Both the position numbers and the translations under genes were made by a program. The notes under the pieces were generated by a model. It had not been told where the DNA came from. It searched no databases and worked only from the letters and a program-made list of their open reading frames with translations. This document shows, in pieces, positions 12,318 to 24,031 of a stretch of DNA of 64,000 nt; the stretch's first letter is position 1; each line of letters opens with the position of its first letter. This stretch comes from Persicaria tinctoria (lineage: Eukaryota > Streptophyta > Magnoliopsida > Caryophyllales > Polygonaceae). The DNA is taken from positions 29,158,620 through 29,222,619 of the forward strand of contig JBANSL010000010.1 in the NCBI GenBank assembly GCA_037127255.1. The letters run 5' to 3'.

Positions 12318-13353
12318 TGATAACTCCACTCCCTTGATGAAAATCGGAAATGGTTTCAAAGGCTTTGACACACAGCCTGTGTCAAAGGTCTTGAAGCTAC
12401 AGCTGTGTTGATGAAACACAAAACCTGTATTATTTACATATTATTTCCGGATGTTATTATATGTTATTATTATATATATTTCCAGTTATTATTATATATA
12501 TCATGCACTAATAATGCAGCAAGAATTTCGAATGTAATCTCCTTCCTTAAGCTACAAGACATGAAGATCAAATCTGGTGGATCATGGCTTCAAAGTTTCC
12601 CAGAATAGAAGATTGTGAAGATTTCCGTGATCTGTTCTAGCCGTTGAGAGAAGATCCTTCTTTGAATAGAGGCGCCGATTTGATCTACTATAAAAGGAGA
12701 TGAAGAAGAGAGAGAGGACTGACGGACACTTACGAATATCAACGCTCTACATTGCATACTCATCCCTCAGTTTACGATCTCTCTTCAGCGTGTTCTCTCT
12801 GCTTGTTCTTAAGAGTCATTTATTTTGTTTCAAAGCATTTGAGAGTTACACAGTGAGCTTATAGGATATATTTCGAGTGAGTGTTATACTCGAGAGTTTG
12901 TAACTCAGGAAGTGGACACTAGGCGATTGATTCACTAAGTGTAAGAGGATTGTACTAGATAGCTGAGAGAGGTGAGGCTCTTCTAGATTGGTCTAGGACT
13001 CCAAGGGAACGTGAGTTGACTAGATTGCAATTGTATAGGAGAGAGGCTCCTCGGTGAGCTATTAGGATCCTAAGTCTTGTGAATCAATAAAAGCCGGTTG
13101 AATCCTAGGGTTGTGGAAGAACCCTAGGCGGGGACGTAGGCCAAGTTCGTGCCGAACCTCGTAAACAATTCATTGCGTCCTTTACTTATTGCTTTACCAT
13201 ATTTCCGCACTTGTTTCGAATTGTATAACTTGTTTGTGATTCAAGTTTCCAGAGAAAAGATTAAGTCTAATCACAAAGGGTTTTGCGAGCGTTTCAAAAG
13301 TCTTGAGATTATCTGCGAAAAACCGGCATACTCTATTCAACCCCCCTTCTACA
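12318..13353 (+). repeat. copia 3' LTR (1036 bp)
   Basis: Starts TGATAACTCC after the purine tract and ends CCCCCCTTCTACA, a common ending of plant copia LTRs. A TATA box (TATAAAA) is at 12689-12695, giving U3 of about 370 bp. A perfect 9-bp hairpin, CTTTGACAC (12363-12371) with GTGTCAAAG (12379-12387), lies in U3. The matching 5' LTR is outside the window, so the boundary rests on sequence form rather than pairwise comparison. Confidence 0.82.
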
Positions 13354-13537
13354 GTATCTTTATATTACTTTGTTATACATTATCGAACCTTCAAATACAT
13401 GTTCATTTACATTGTTCTACATATAATTCAAAGATGACAGATGCATTCGAAGATGGCAAATGCATTCCAGGAGAAGAAGAATAACCAAAAAACAATTTCA
13501 ACTCTAAATAACGGTACATTGCATATATAAATTATAA
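13354..13537. other. Sequence between copia LTR and MULE-like frame
   Basis: Short AT-rich stretch that held the copia insertion; its first 5 bp (GTATC) would be one copy of the copia target duplication. Nothing else recognised. Confidence 0.4.
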
Positions 13538-13635
13538 TTATTTTTAGGGAAAATTGTAAAAATTACTCTAACCTTTAGGAGTTGTTGCGCTCAATACCCA
13601 TGATTCATGTGTGTGTTTCACGGGAAACGGGTTAT

Positions 13636-15643
13636 TGTTGTAGGAGGAAATCAAGTTTAAAATATAGAGATATAAATCAAACCAGATTCGTGCCCACGTA
13701 AATAATTACAAGACTCTCTCCCGATGCAGCAGTGAGAAGTCAGGATCGATCCTCGAGGAAGCACGTTAGCGGATCTCAGGTAGCTGTAAATCTCACAGAC
13801 AGAAAAGCAAACAAAAAGACAGAAATAACAAATAAAAGCGGAAAATAAAGCAAAGCACAGAACTTACTCGATATCGACAAGTAGTTACTCGATATCGACT
13901 AAACTAATCGACTCCAGAAACTCAATATCGATTAACAGAAGCAGAAACTCAGACACAGTAACTCGATCTCGACAAACCCTTCCTCGATATCGACAAAGCA
14001 GTCCTCGATATCGACTAAAACTTTTCGAGATCGAGTAAAGACAGAAACTTAGAATCGCAACCGCAGAAAACAAATTTTGATGAATTAATTCAATAAACTA
14101 AAAGACTTCCAAGGCCAGGGTATCAACACCACAACGATAACCATGCAAAGTAATACATAAAGGCATAAAAGATCGAGCTTTTCATCAAATAACTTTCGTT
14201 ATTAACAAATAGGAATATAGAGTCTTTCGCATAAACCCTAATTGTTACTAACCCTTTTCACATAATTAATCCAAGTTGTATTAAGATCACTTTCGCTTCA
14301 ATAACACAAACAAGAATCACCTTCAACTTTCGCAAAAGAATCATGCTCGTAGGGATAGAAGATGAATTGCATAACAAGATCAAACCTTCACCGCATCATC
14401 TCATATGGCTACCGTCGGGCTCACCCCGACCCTAGAAGTGGGTGGACTACTCGCTCTTCATGATCAAGAAACTTATTAAATAACAAAAGGAACTAACTTG
14501 CATTAAATAAACCAAAGAGAACTTACAACCAATCGAAGCCAAATCCGCTTTCGCCTTTCCAACTTCTCTTGCCACAAGCTCTTTCCTCTATGTGACTAAT
14601 TGTAACTGAAATTGAATGAATAAAAATCAGCCCTATAGGCTTTATTTATAGGCTTCCAATCCTTGCTAATTAAGGAAAGAAATCTATATCTATTTCCTAA
14701 AGGTAGAATTAAATAAAGATAAAACATTAATTTAAAAAAGAAATATCTAAATATCTAAAAGTGTGGATAAATCTCTCTCTATAGATAGATCTTTGATAGG
14801 ACTTGATAGACGTGGATAGACTCGGACTTCTCGCACTCCAAACAAGCCCAACTCGACTCGGACAGCCCAACAGTAACGCGGCCCAGAAAAGCTTTCCTCG
14901 ATATCGAGTAACTTCGTCGTCGACTTCAGCTTCACTGGTCTTCTCGAGTAACTTCTCTTCGACACTGGCTCGGACATGCTATGCTGGTTTACTCGACATC
15001 GAGTAAATTCCTCGATATCGAGTACATGGTGCTCGGTATGTCCTCTCTTCGGCTTCTCGATCCGGTGTTGCTTCCTCGAGCACAGGTGCGGCTTTTGATC
15101 TTGGTCGATATCGAGTAAATTACTCGATATCGAGTAAGGTTCTGCACTCGAGTTGTCTTGTCCGCTCAGCTTCTCGATCTCGGCTCCAGAGGTGGAACTC
15201 GTCTTGGGTTGTCCTCAATATCGAGTAAAAGTTCTCGATATCGAGTAACATCTTCAGCTTCCGGCTTCACTTGTCGATGTCTGGTGTCTCTGGCTCGATT
15301 TTGGTCAACACTGGTGGGAATCGACTTCTGGTACTTGATATCTACTAGATGAGGTCGATATCGACTTGATGTTGTCGAGTCGATTTTCTTTCTTTCAGCT
15401 TGATTTGTCCTGGTTCCGCTGCTCCTTGGCCTTAGACTTTTGTAGTTGACTTCGAGCTTTTCTTCCTTTCTTAGAATTGTTGTAAATTGCTTTGATATCT
15501 GCGAAATTAAACAGAAACTGGTGTAGATTCCATAATTTGGCAAATAAGCATAAACTACATAGATTATGTACTATTCTAGCCCAAATGCATGAAATGTATG
15601 TAGAAAACGATATAAATGATAGGGTAAAACATGGCAGACAACA
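13636..15643 (-). repeat. Solo LTR of the A/B/D/E group (2008 bp)
   Basis: Starts TGTTGTAGGAGG and ends GCAGACAACA, with no internal region or partner LTR. Flanking 5-mers are GTTAT (13631-13635) and GTTGT (15644-15648), a target duplication with one change. A minus-strand TATAAAT is at 14644-14650. TCGANNTCGA clusters lie at about 13865-14040 and 14895-15375. It probably arose by recombination between the LTRs of a full element. Confidence 0.9.
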
Positions 15644-15648
15644 GTTGT

Positions 15649-18600
15649 GGGGTCAGTGGGAGTAAGTCGGAGGCCCCCTTGGAGATTTATATTAGGTCAT
15701 CCTAGTTGTTTCATCCATAATTGCATGACTCTATATATATTATTGTATTCACAAGCATGATACGATAGACATGTTTAACCCATTGCTTAGGTTCATCTTG
15801 TTCATTTTGCTATGCTCCCATTATCACAGCATGATTTAACATATTTCATTGTCATATTAGTGAATAAATTTATCTACCACATGTTAGGAATCCGCATGAT
15901 CGATGTCCTCCTCATAAAATAGGCTCATGATAGTGTGGTTGCTCTTTTCTTATATCATGGTAATGTGAGTTCTGTAGTTGATGGATGTATGCTACAACTT
16001 GATGTCCAATATGCCTCTATGACGCTTGATTTCCAGCATGCTTACCAACTTGTAATGACATGATAATCTCCTTATTACTTTAGGGTAGTCTCTTATATGA
16101 CTGTTAAGGAGTGAAGCTGCTCGACTGACCCTACCGGCTTTTTCCTGCTCTCATGAACACATGACCTCACACATCGCATGATCACACACCACGGTATATC
16201 TAGATTCCGTACATGCCTTGACATATGTTACTAGTATCGTGAAGGATGTACGCCTCCCAAATACAGCTCGTCATGTGATTACGTATCGTGCTTATCCTAT
16301 CATGTAAATTTTGTTACAATGAATTCGATAATTTCTATGCCACTTTAATATGCTCTATCAAAGCATTGAGCGTCATTGTTAATATGTACCCGATATGCTT
16401 ATTTATGACTCCGCACTGTTATGACCTGTTATGTGTAGAACTTGATTCTGTCTCCTTGATGTGAATACATGTGTCGTCATTCTTTGAGATGGGTGCATGA
16501 TAGTGTCAACTGATATGACTGGTGCATTTCATGATCGTTATATGTTTGGATTCCATAATTATAACATCATAGATCTCTAGAAGGGCATCGTTGTCATTCT
16601 CGGGTAGGAAACTTATCTCTGGTCTCATTGTCTTTAGTTTTGGCTCGTGTGGGCTTTGTAAGAAATCTGAGTTGCCCACCCTTGTCTCTCCCCTATCTAC
16701 CTTGACATAGAATCCATTGTGTAACTTTCGGCGGACGATGACATAGAAGAAAGAATGATTAGCTGGATAGCTTTGGAGCAGAGCAGAGGAACCACGGTGG
16801 GCCCATAACCCACAGGCCTCAGAACCTACGTCATCAGCAGCATTAGGAGGTGAGTATACCTCAGATGGACTACGTTTATTGGATGTGACCCTTATGGATG
16901 CTTGAAAAGAGAGGGCGTTCTTCACTCGAGCTACGAATCATCTCTGTGACAATTGGGAACGAGACCGTGCGATAGGACTAGAAATGACACGTTGATGTCT
17001 GGAATGATGAGCTGGTAGTGAACATTGTCTTATTTACTTTTGCCCATAATGATGAGATCCAATGCTTTGATGTTTCAATATGATTGACATTGTGACATGA
17101 TTAATACTGTGAACATGTGTATATTGCCTGATCACTTCTACCCATGACGTGCAAATTATTATCTTTGAAATCCTGATGTAGTGATTTTAATGATGATATG
17201 ATGTGATGAGTGATGGACCCCGTTGATGCGTGACAATATATTATTGTAAAGCTGGCATGCTATTACCTTTGTTCTGATTGTTAGCATGATGAAAATTGAT
17301 AATTTGGCCTGATTATGTCAATATATGATATTCTAAGATTTTTTAAGCATGATGGTATCTTGAGATTTATGACATGAAACTTGTTTTGAAATGATTGATG
17401 ATGTGTTAATAATGTTGTGATTATAATGTACTAGCAAGTTATGACTTAATACGCATGTTTCATGGTTGTCTTTTACCTGATATTCTTGTCTGATGTATTC
17501 GAGTCGAGGGTTTCTTTTGTAGAATGACCTTGGGAGTATTAGGACGATTAGGAGCCTTAGGTTGTTTCAGTAAGGGTATAAGATAGAGTTGTAGGAAGGA
17601 GACATTTGTTTAAGCAAGATCGAGAGGGCTAATAGGGGGCGGTGGTTAGGAAGATTTCAGATGGGCATTCTAGGTGAGCCTTAGGTGGGTCATGAGATGA
17701 GAGGTGTGAGATTTCATAAATAGGGTTGTTGGATAGGTATGCAAGTTTGGGTTAAGGATAAGGTAGCTCTGTTCAAGTATATATGAATGATAAGGTATGA
17801 GTAGGCTGAGCATGGTTGATTAAGGAATTATGAGCCTTGGAGCTTGGGTTATACGTATTGTGGATAGGAGCGGCTTTGGAAAAGACTGAATTCCTGTTAT
17901 CATTGGGATTAAGGTACTCACTAGGTCGGAAATTGAAGAATCGCTAGATCCATGGTTGGGAGACTTTTAGGACATGAAGAAATCCAAGTGGGTATGCATG
18001 GAAATGATTGAACGTTGAAGTGCTTTGGGACCATGATTTTTTGGGGCAATAGTAAGACTTGGAATGGATAATTATTACAATAAGTAAGTAGAAAAGATAT
18101 GATCTTTGGGGATACATTTCAGTTAGAGATATTCTAATGCATGAGCTAGACTGGGTAAGAAATGTTGATTAATCACTTGGGGGATAAATGCAGTTGAGGA
18201 GGGATTTAATAATTTGTGATTTCGGGTTTATCACTAGTTGGCTCTCTGGCTTGGAATCTGGCGAGTTCCAGCGGTTGAGTATTACTAGGATTTTCCGGCA
18301 TAGCGGAGAAAGATGCTTGTGTTGTTTGGGAAACGTAAGTAGCTTTAGAGGTGAACCTTTGATTGCGACGTATTGAGGATATAGGATGTCATAATGCTCT
18401 TGTATGAGGTTGGCAATATGAGTTGGTTCTTTAGAGGTGGATTAGTAGTGAATGTGTTTATTGGTATAAGAAGTGAGGTCATAGTATGGAAGCAATTAGG
18501 GATCTCCCTCCTAGAGGTATTAATTGATCGAATCAATTCTTAAGGACATGTGTAGAATGAATGGATTCGGAAAGGAACATCTAGATTGACAGTGCGCTTT

Positions 18601-18943
18601 ATAGAGGTCTTGATGAGAGTTTGTAATTCTGAGCTTGATCTATGATTACTTGTAGAGTTATGAGTTCCGATATATGGGCTTAACTTGGTTAAGGGGGAAG
18701 TTGGGATCATTAGTTTGAGATCTTGTGTGAGTTGAATCTTAGATGATTCGTTGACCTAATATTTGAGGTGTATCTTGGATGAATTGGGACTAGGTCGAAG
18801 CGAGACTTTAGTGAAGGAGATTGAAGACCGGATATCCCTTGTATTTGGTTTTAAGAGAAGCGACATCTGGCTGTATATATTTGGAGATTTTAAAACAGGA
18901 TTTGAGTTGGTGAACCTAGCTTAGACTTAATCTTGGCTTTGGG
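15649..18943. other. Interior of the MULE-like frame, no gene recognised
   Basis: About 3.3 kb with many short stop-interrupted frames. The longest, on the minus strand at 16506-16925 (139 codons), has no domain I recognise and no codon or context support. A plausible reading is decayed transposon or captured sequence. Confidence 0.4.
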
Positions 18944-18948
18944 AGGTT

Positions 18949-21394
18949 TGACAGGCCTAAGGTCGTTATGCCAAATCAAAGTAAATTCCTAAGATGCAAA
19001 CTATAACAAGTATAGTAGGTAAGTTAGGGTCGAACCCACAGGGAAACAGAATCAATTGTAAGAGCAAGTATTATTACCCAAAAGTAACTGATTAAAGGGG
19101 GAGTTTTGTGTGTGAGAAATAGTAACAGAACAAGTTGCAAGTAAAGGTTGTGAATATATGATGGAAAGGTATCACACTAGGTAATTATCCACACAACAAT
19201 TGAGATGGTTCATTATCGCATTCTATGAATCTCAAGTTCTAATGTCCAGTAATTGTTCTCAATTCAGATCGTGTAATAGCTTTTAGTCCTACCAGTCCTA
19301 AAAGCACTTATCACCAAATTACAAGGGAAAACTTTCACCAAATAATAAAGCAATAGCATTCAAATATGAATTATAATGAGATACAAGCGATTCTAACAAC
19401 CCGTTAAAATAGCCTGTAATCGAATCTCCCTCACAATCTACCACAAGCAACCGCGTATGGAGATTGTGTTTGCTACAATGAATCTACAACCCCAAACCTG
19501 GAATTGGAAATCCTAGCAATATGACTAGTATTGATAAACCTAGGTGATCAATCCAGATAAATCAATAATAAGCAATCAAGCAATAAGCTCAGGAGATCGA
19601 AACAATTAACAAAGGACGAACAAGAGTAGAATACTCACAACCAAATCAATTGAAGGCTTCAAAGAACCAAGTGCAACAAAGGAGAGTTAGTTCTCCATAG
19701 GGTTTGTGAGATGAACAAAAGGGAAAATACGTCTCTGAAAAATAACCTAATCATCCTCTACTACCTTCTCGGCCTATATAACCTAATAAAATCGGGTTTA
19801 ACATCCCGTATAATTATAATAATAAAATATTAAAACTAATAAGATAAACAGAATCGGATAAGAATCCGTCTTCAGGACTGACGCGGGCGCGCCAAGTGCA
19901 GCGCGGGCGCGCCAGCTTGGATCTCGCTTCTTCTGTATGTTCAGCAGCGCGGCCACTTTCTCCTAGCAGAGTGGTCGCGTCGGGTAGCAGCGCGGGCGCG
20001 CCAGGTGCAGCGCGGCCGCGTCAGGTTGCAGCGCGGGCACGTCATTGGTTTTTCCCGAAAATTCCGTCTCGAATTAGCTTTCGACGTCAACATGAAAGTT
20101 GTAGCTCTCTGAAAGAGCTTTCCAACGCATGGTCATAATAGTCGATCGGACAACCGAGGCCTCTAGAAAGTGCAAAACAAGTTCAGCATGTCTGGCGACA
20201 ATTTCTGCAGACTTGTTCTTCGTTTAGGTTCGCTTCTTCTTCTCAGGACCTCTTGAGATCTTCATGTAAACTTCTTCGATCAACTAGACATTCTCATCAA
20301 ATGCGTTATCAACTCATGTCTTCTCCTCGGATCTACCATTACCTGAAATAATCAATAAAAGCGTGTAGATTCCGACTCCGACAACATAGAGAACTAATAT
20401 GCAAATCATGCTTAATCCATCCATGAAATGCGTCTTAACTAAGCTAAACCTAGGTGATCAATCCAGATAAATCAATAATAAGCAATCAAGCAATAAGCTC
20501 AGGAGATCAAAACAATTAACAAAGGACGAACAAGAGTAGAATACTCACAACCAAATCAATTGAAGGCTTCAAAGAACCAAGTGCAACAAAGGAGAGTTAG
20601 TTCTCCATAGGGTTTGTGAGATGAACAAAAGGGAAAATACGTCTCTGAAAAATAACCTAATCATCCTCTACTGCCTTCTCGGCCTATATAACCTAATAAA
20701 ATCGGGTTTAACATCCCGTATAATTATAATAATAAAATATTAAAACTAATAAGATAAACAGAATCGGATAAGAATCCGTCTTCAGGACTGACGCGGGCGC
20801 GCCAAGTGCAGCGCGGGCGCGCCAGCTTGGATCTCGCTTCTTCTGTCTGTTCAGCAGCGCGGCCACTTCCTCCTAGCAGAGTGGTCGCGTCGGGTAGCAG
20901 CGCGGGCGCGCCAGGTGCAGCGCGGCCGCGTTAAGTTGCAGCGCGGGCACGTCATTGGTTTTTCCCGAAACTTCCGTCTCGAATTAGCTTTCGACGTCAA
21001 CATGAAAGTTGTAGCTCTCTGAAAGAGCTTTCCAACGCATGGTCATAATAGTCGATCGGACAACCGAGGCCTCCAAAAAGTGCAAAACAAGTTCAGCATG
21101 TCTGGCGACAATTTCTGCAGACTTGTTCTTCGTTTAGGTTCGCTTCTTCTTCTCAGGACCTCTTGAGATCTTCATGTAAGCTTCTTCGATCAACTAGACA
21201 TTCTCATCAAATGTGTTATCAACTCATGTTTTCTCCTCGGATCTACCATTACCTGAAATAATCAATAAAAGCGTGTAGATTCCGACTCCGACAACATAGA
21301 GAACTAATATGCAAATCATGCTTAATCCATCCATGAAATGCGTCTTAACTAAGCTAAATGCAACCTATTATGCCTACCTAAATGCATGCTATCA
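18949..21394 (-). repeat. Element C 3' LTR with internal 910-bp duplication (2446 bp)
   Basis: Exactly 910 bp longer than its partner LTR (1536 bp). The extra length is a direct duplication: sequence from 19541 repeats from 20451. The duplication joint shows a shared TAAA, so the break was probably in or next to this microhomology. Confidence 0.95.
19541..21360. repeat. Two direct copies of a 910-bp unit inside the C LTR
   Basis: Units are about 19541-20450 and 20451-21360, offset exactly 910. Each contains the GC-rich array (about 19880-20045 and 20790-20955) and the conserved hairpin module (about 20091-20150 and 21001-21060). By eye, differences are mostly private to each unit and to the right LTR. 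Confidence 0.95.
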
Positions 21395-22797
21395 AACTCC
21401 CCCACACTTAACCTTTGCTTGTCCTCAAGCAATGATAGAATGAACATGAATCAACGCATCCCACAGGAAATCCTTTCAAGTTTCAACCTCATCAAAAAGC
21501 AACATCATAGCAGGTGAAAACATAAACCAAGCAAACAAACGTCATAGCATGTATTCCAGTGATCAAAGCTCAAACGTAGACGTCATCCAACCTCACCAGA
21601 AATATGTGTTTCACTCATGTGTTTAGGCTTTTAAGTACAACTCTCAACTCAAACCATTCATGCACTAAGCTCATAGACATTGACCACCATATCACCAATT
21701 CTCTACCGAAATGTCATTACTTGCGGGACACAATAAAGAAAATAAAATGCAACACTTTTTTTTTTTTCTTCTTTTTCTTTGGTTTTCTTTTCTCTTTTTT
21801 TTTCTTTTTCTTGTCTTGGTGCTTCCTTACGCGAAGCGCAAACATGGGTGTCATGAATGGCCCCGGTCTATCAACACCTCAACTACTAATATGAAGTCCA
21901 CTTGAACACCTTTTGACGCAAGTTGCAAACATGGGTGTCATGAATGAACCTGGTTACTCAATGGTCAAGCTTCTTTCCTAGTGGATAGTTTTCAACACCT
22001 TTTTGCGCGAATCATACCCATGGGTGTCATGCATAGATCCGGTTACTAAGTGCATTAACCATTGCCACCTTATTCACTAAATATGCATAAAATTAAATAA
22101 AAAGACTCAAAATATAAACATAAACTCCGCAAGCAACAAACATGTGAGTCGGTCTTTAAAAATAGATACTGCAGTCAATGTCAAGAGGTAGCAACACTAG
22201 GCGAGTAATTCACACAACTGAGCAAAAAAATTTCAAATAAGGCTAAACATTCTCACATAGTCATGTTTTTAGGACTTCAATCACGCTTTAGCTCAATCAT
22301 ACATGCTCAATTACATTCGCTAGCTCATGTTCCACAAAAATCAAATAGACATAATAATCAAAACATCCAGAACTCCATGAGATTTTTATGAATCATGCTT
22401 GAAATTTAAAATAGAGGACAAACTAAGCAAGATGGGTATTTGAATAACACATATGTATGAAATGCATGCTCTATTTTTGGATTTCTGAAATTTTATTTAT
22501 TATTTTTTTTAATACGAAAATAAACAAAGATTAATAAAAATGATTACAGAAATTAAACATGATGCATAAATTTAAATATGATCTCCTATATGCATCTATA
22601 TATAGAATTTCTCTCCCCCACACTTAAAGTTTTCATTGTCCTCAATGAAACAATAAAGACAACAAAAGTAAACCAAATACAATCAGGGTGAAGGAAAAGA
22701 AAAAGGGAAAAGAAAGAAAAACTTACCTCGGGTTGCCTCCCGAGAAGTGCCTTTGTTTCAAGTCTTTGGCTCGACATTTTAGTTGTCCATTTAAGAC
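21395..22797 (-). other. Element C 3' non-coding region and polypurine tract
   Basis: The polypurine tract (21395-21410, minus-strand TAAGTGTGGGGGAGTT) abuts the 3' LTR, and a perfect 7-bp hairpin lies beside it at 21415-21432. Further in, three degenerate copies of a segment containing ATGGGTGTCATG lie about 88 bp apart (about 21829-21867, 21915-21960 and 22000-22050), next to a long T-rich tract (21748-21812). No coding sequence. Confidence 0.7.
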
Positions 22798-23883
22798 TCA
22801 TTCAGACATCGTCAGTGCCCTCAGCAGCAAATCAAACTCTTGTGCACACCATCTAGGTAAGCGGGCACTACATACGAATAAGTTGAAGTCAAAGTACGTC
22901 ATCAACTCCTCATAAGCCCGAGCATGACTCCCCGCCGCGGGTATGTAGAACCACCAATTCAGTTCCATTGGCGGTATGTCAAAATAATGAGCCCAAGGAT
23001 CAACATAATCACCGAACTTCTCACCATTGCAAAAGATATCAATTCTTTGCTCAGGAGCCACAGAAATTAGCTTCGGACTTGGTTCCTTGATAGGCGAGCT
23101 CGAGACAATCTCATCGAATGAAGGAGACAATAAATCACATGGGATCTCATGCGTCGACTCATGACACTCCATGTCAGGAAGTAGTGTACTCTCCTCTTCA
23201 TCGCTGAAGAAACTGTCATCGTCTGCGAACATATCCTCCTCCGCCAAAACATTATCATGCTCATAGCTCAAGGGTATGGGAGGTAGCGGAGTAGACTCAG
23301 ATGAACTCAATGAGGGAGGAATAGGAAGCACGCAATAACCTTCATCTTCATGACTTTCTGAGCTTCCCTTAGGTGTGACAAACAGGTCCTTGCCACTCCC
23401 TAGGGTGTTCGTGGTGAGGCTCTCTATCAGGTTAACCACCGGTTGAGACGGTAGTTCACCTGCTTCACAAGTTGGTATCTCATTCCCCACTTGGACCATT
23501 TGGTGCACTCGTTCACCCAATTCCGCGATCTGCTGACACAATTGCTCATTCCCCTCATAAGAGGACATGGATAGATCATCCGAAGGTGCGTAAAAGTAAT
23601 CCATCGGTTGAGGTTCTTGGGCAAATGACACTTCCTGCAAGGCCTGGTGACCCATGTAGCAGATAAGATCCCAAATTCCCATCAAACCTAACCTTGCTAG
23701 ACTTCCTCCGCTCATATATATAGCACGTGCCTTTGTCTCAGCAGTCATTCCCTCTACAACGCAGACAACCATATCTCGCAAACTATCATGGAAACCCCGC
23801 ACATTGCGGATGTCCAAACACCTCTGCAACCTATCGAGATATAGGTGAAAATCTTCACCTTCGAACTGCGATAATCTCAACAT
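22798..23883 (-). CDS. Element C single ORF, Gag-derived in its first part
   Basis: An intact 361-codon frame starting 127 bp inside the primer-binding site, where gag normally begins. Residues about 5-90 (FHLYLDRLQRCLD, then a hydrophobic stretch, then GGSL and ALQEVSF) resemble the second half of Athila-type Gag domains (a YWERFKRLC-like block, a GL-D block, a GGAL block). This is inference from pattern, not alignment. The middle is acidic and rich in Ser and Pro (about 110-260). The C-terminus (about 275-361) is aromatic-rich (WAHYFDIPPMELNWWFYIP) and I do not recognise it. There is no zinc knuckle and no protease motif. An open frame of this length in an element with diverged LTRs hints at past selection, but expression is unknown. 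Confidence 0.6.
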   Translation of the reverse strand: MLRLSQFEGEDFHLYLDRLQRCLDIRNVRGFHDSLRDMVVCVVEGMTAETKARAIYMSGGSLARLGLMGIWDLICYMGHQALQEVSFAQEPQPMDYFYAPSDDLSMSSYEGNEQLCQQIAELGERVHQMVQVGNEIPTCEAGELPSQPVVNLIESLTTNTLGSGKDLFVTPKGSSESHEDEGYCVLPIPPSLSSSESTPLPPIPLSYEHDNVLAEEDMFADDDSFFSDEEESTLLPDMECHESTHEIPCDLLSPSFDEIVSSSPIKEPSPKLISVAPEQRIDIFCNGEKFGDYVDPWAHYFDIPPMELNWWFYIPAAGSHARAYEELMTYFDFNLFVCSARLPRWCAQEFDLLLRALTMSE

Positions 23884-24009
23884 ATTAAACTGTTAGTAGC
23901 ATATGTGTTGTGAACCGTAAGATAGGTTCACAACAAAAGTTAGTAGCTAAATTAACACACAAGACAAACACACAGGTAATAAGACAAACAAGAACAAAGA
24001 TAAACCGTT

Positions 24010-24027
24010 TCCCCGGCAACGGCGCCA
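24010..24027 (-). other. Primer-binding site of element C (tRNA-Asp type)
   Basis: Plus strand TCCCCGGCAACGGCGCCA, all 18 bases identical to the plant tRNA-Asp 3' end, 4 bp from the LTR. Confidence 0.92.
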
Positions 24028-24031
24028 AATT

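Larger units (their letters stand above)
8018..13353 (+). mobile_element. Ty1/copia retrotransposon, 5' part displaced by element A, decayed
   Basis: Reads in order: Gag with two CCHC knuckles, protease, a short integrase start, reverse transcriptase with YVDD, RNase H, a 3' non-coding region with purine tracts, and a 3' LTR. Gag, protease, integrase, RT is the copia order. The Gag N-terminus and 5' LTR are missing here because element A is inserted at 8017/8018; they should lie left of the window. Frameshifts, nonsense changes and a large integrase deletion show it is dead. Confidence 0.93.

Noticed and set aside
16506..16925. Protein-coding gene on the minus strand
   Set aside because: 139 codons, no recognisable domain, surrounded by decayed sequence inside a DNA transposon frame.
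21604..21894. 96-codon frame with an aromatic/Phe run
   Set aside because: The Phe run is a poly-T tract in the C 3' non-coding region.
22798..23883. Host gene rather than retroelement ORF
   Set aside because: It lies between an LTR pair with PBS, PPT and target duplication, begins where gag begins and has no introns.
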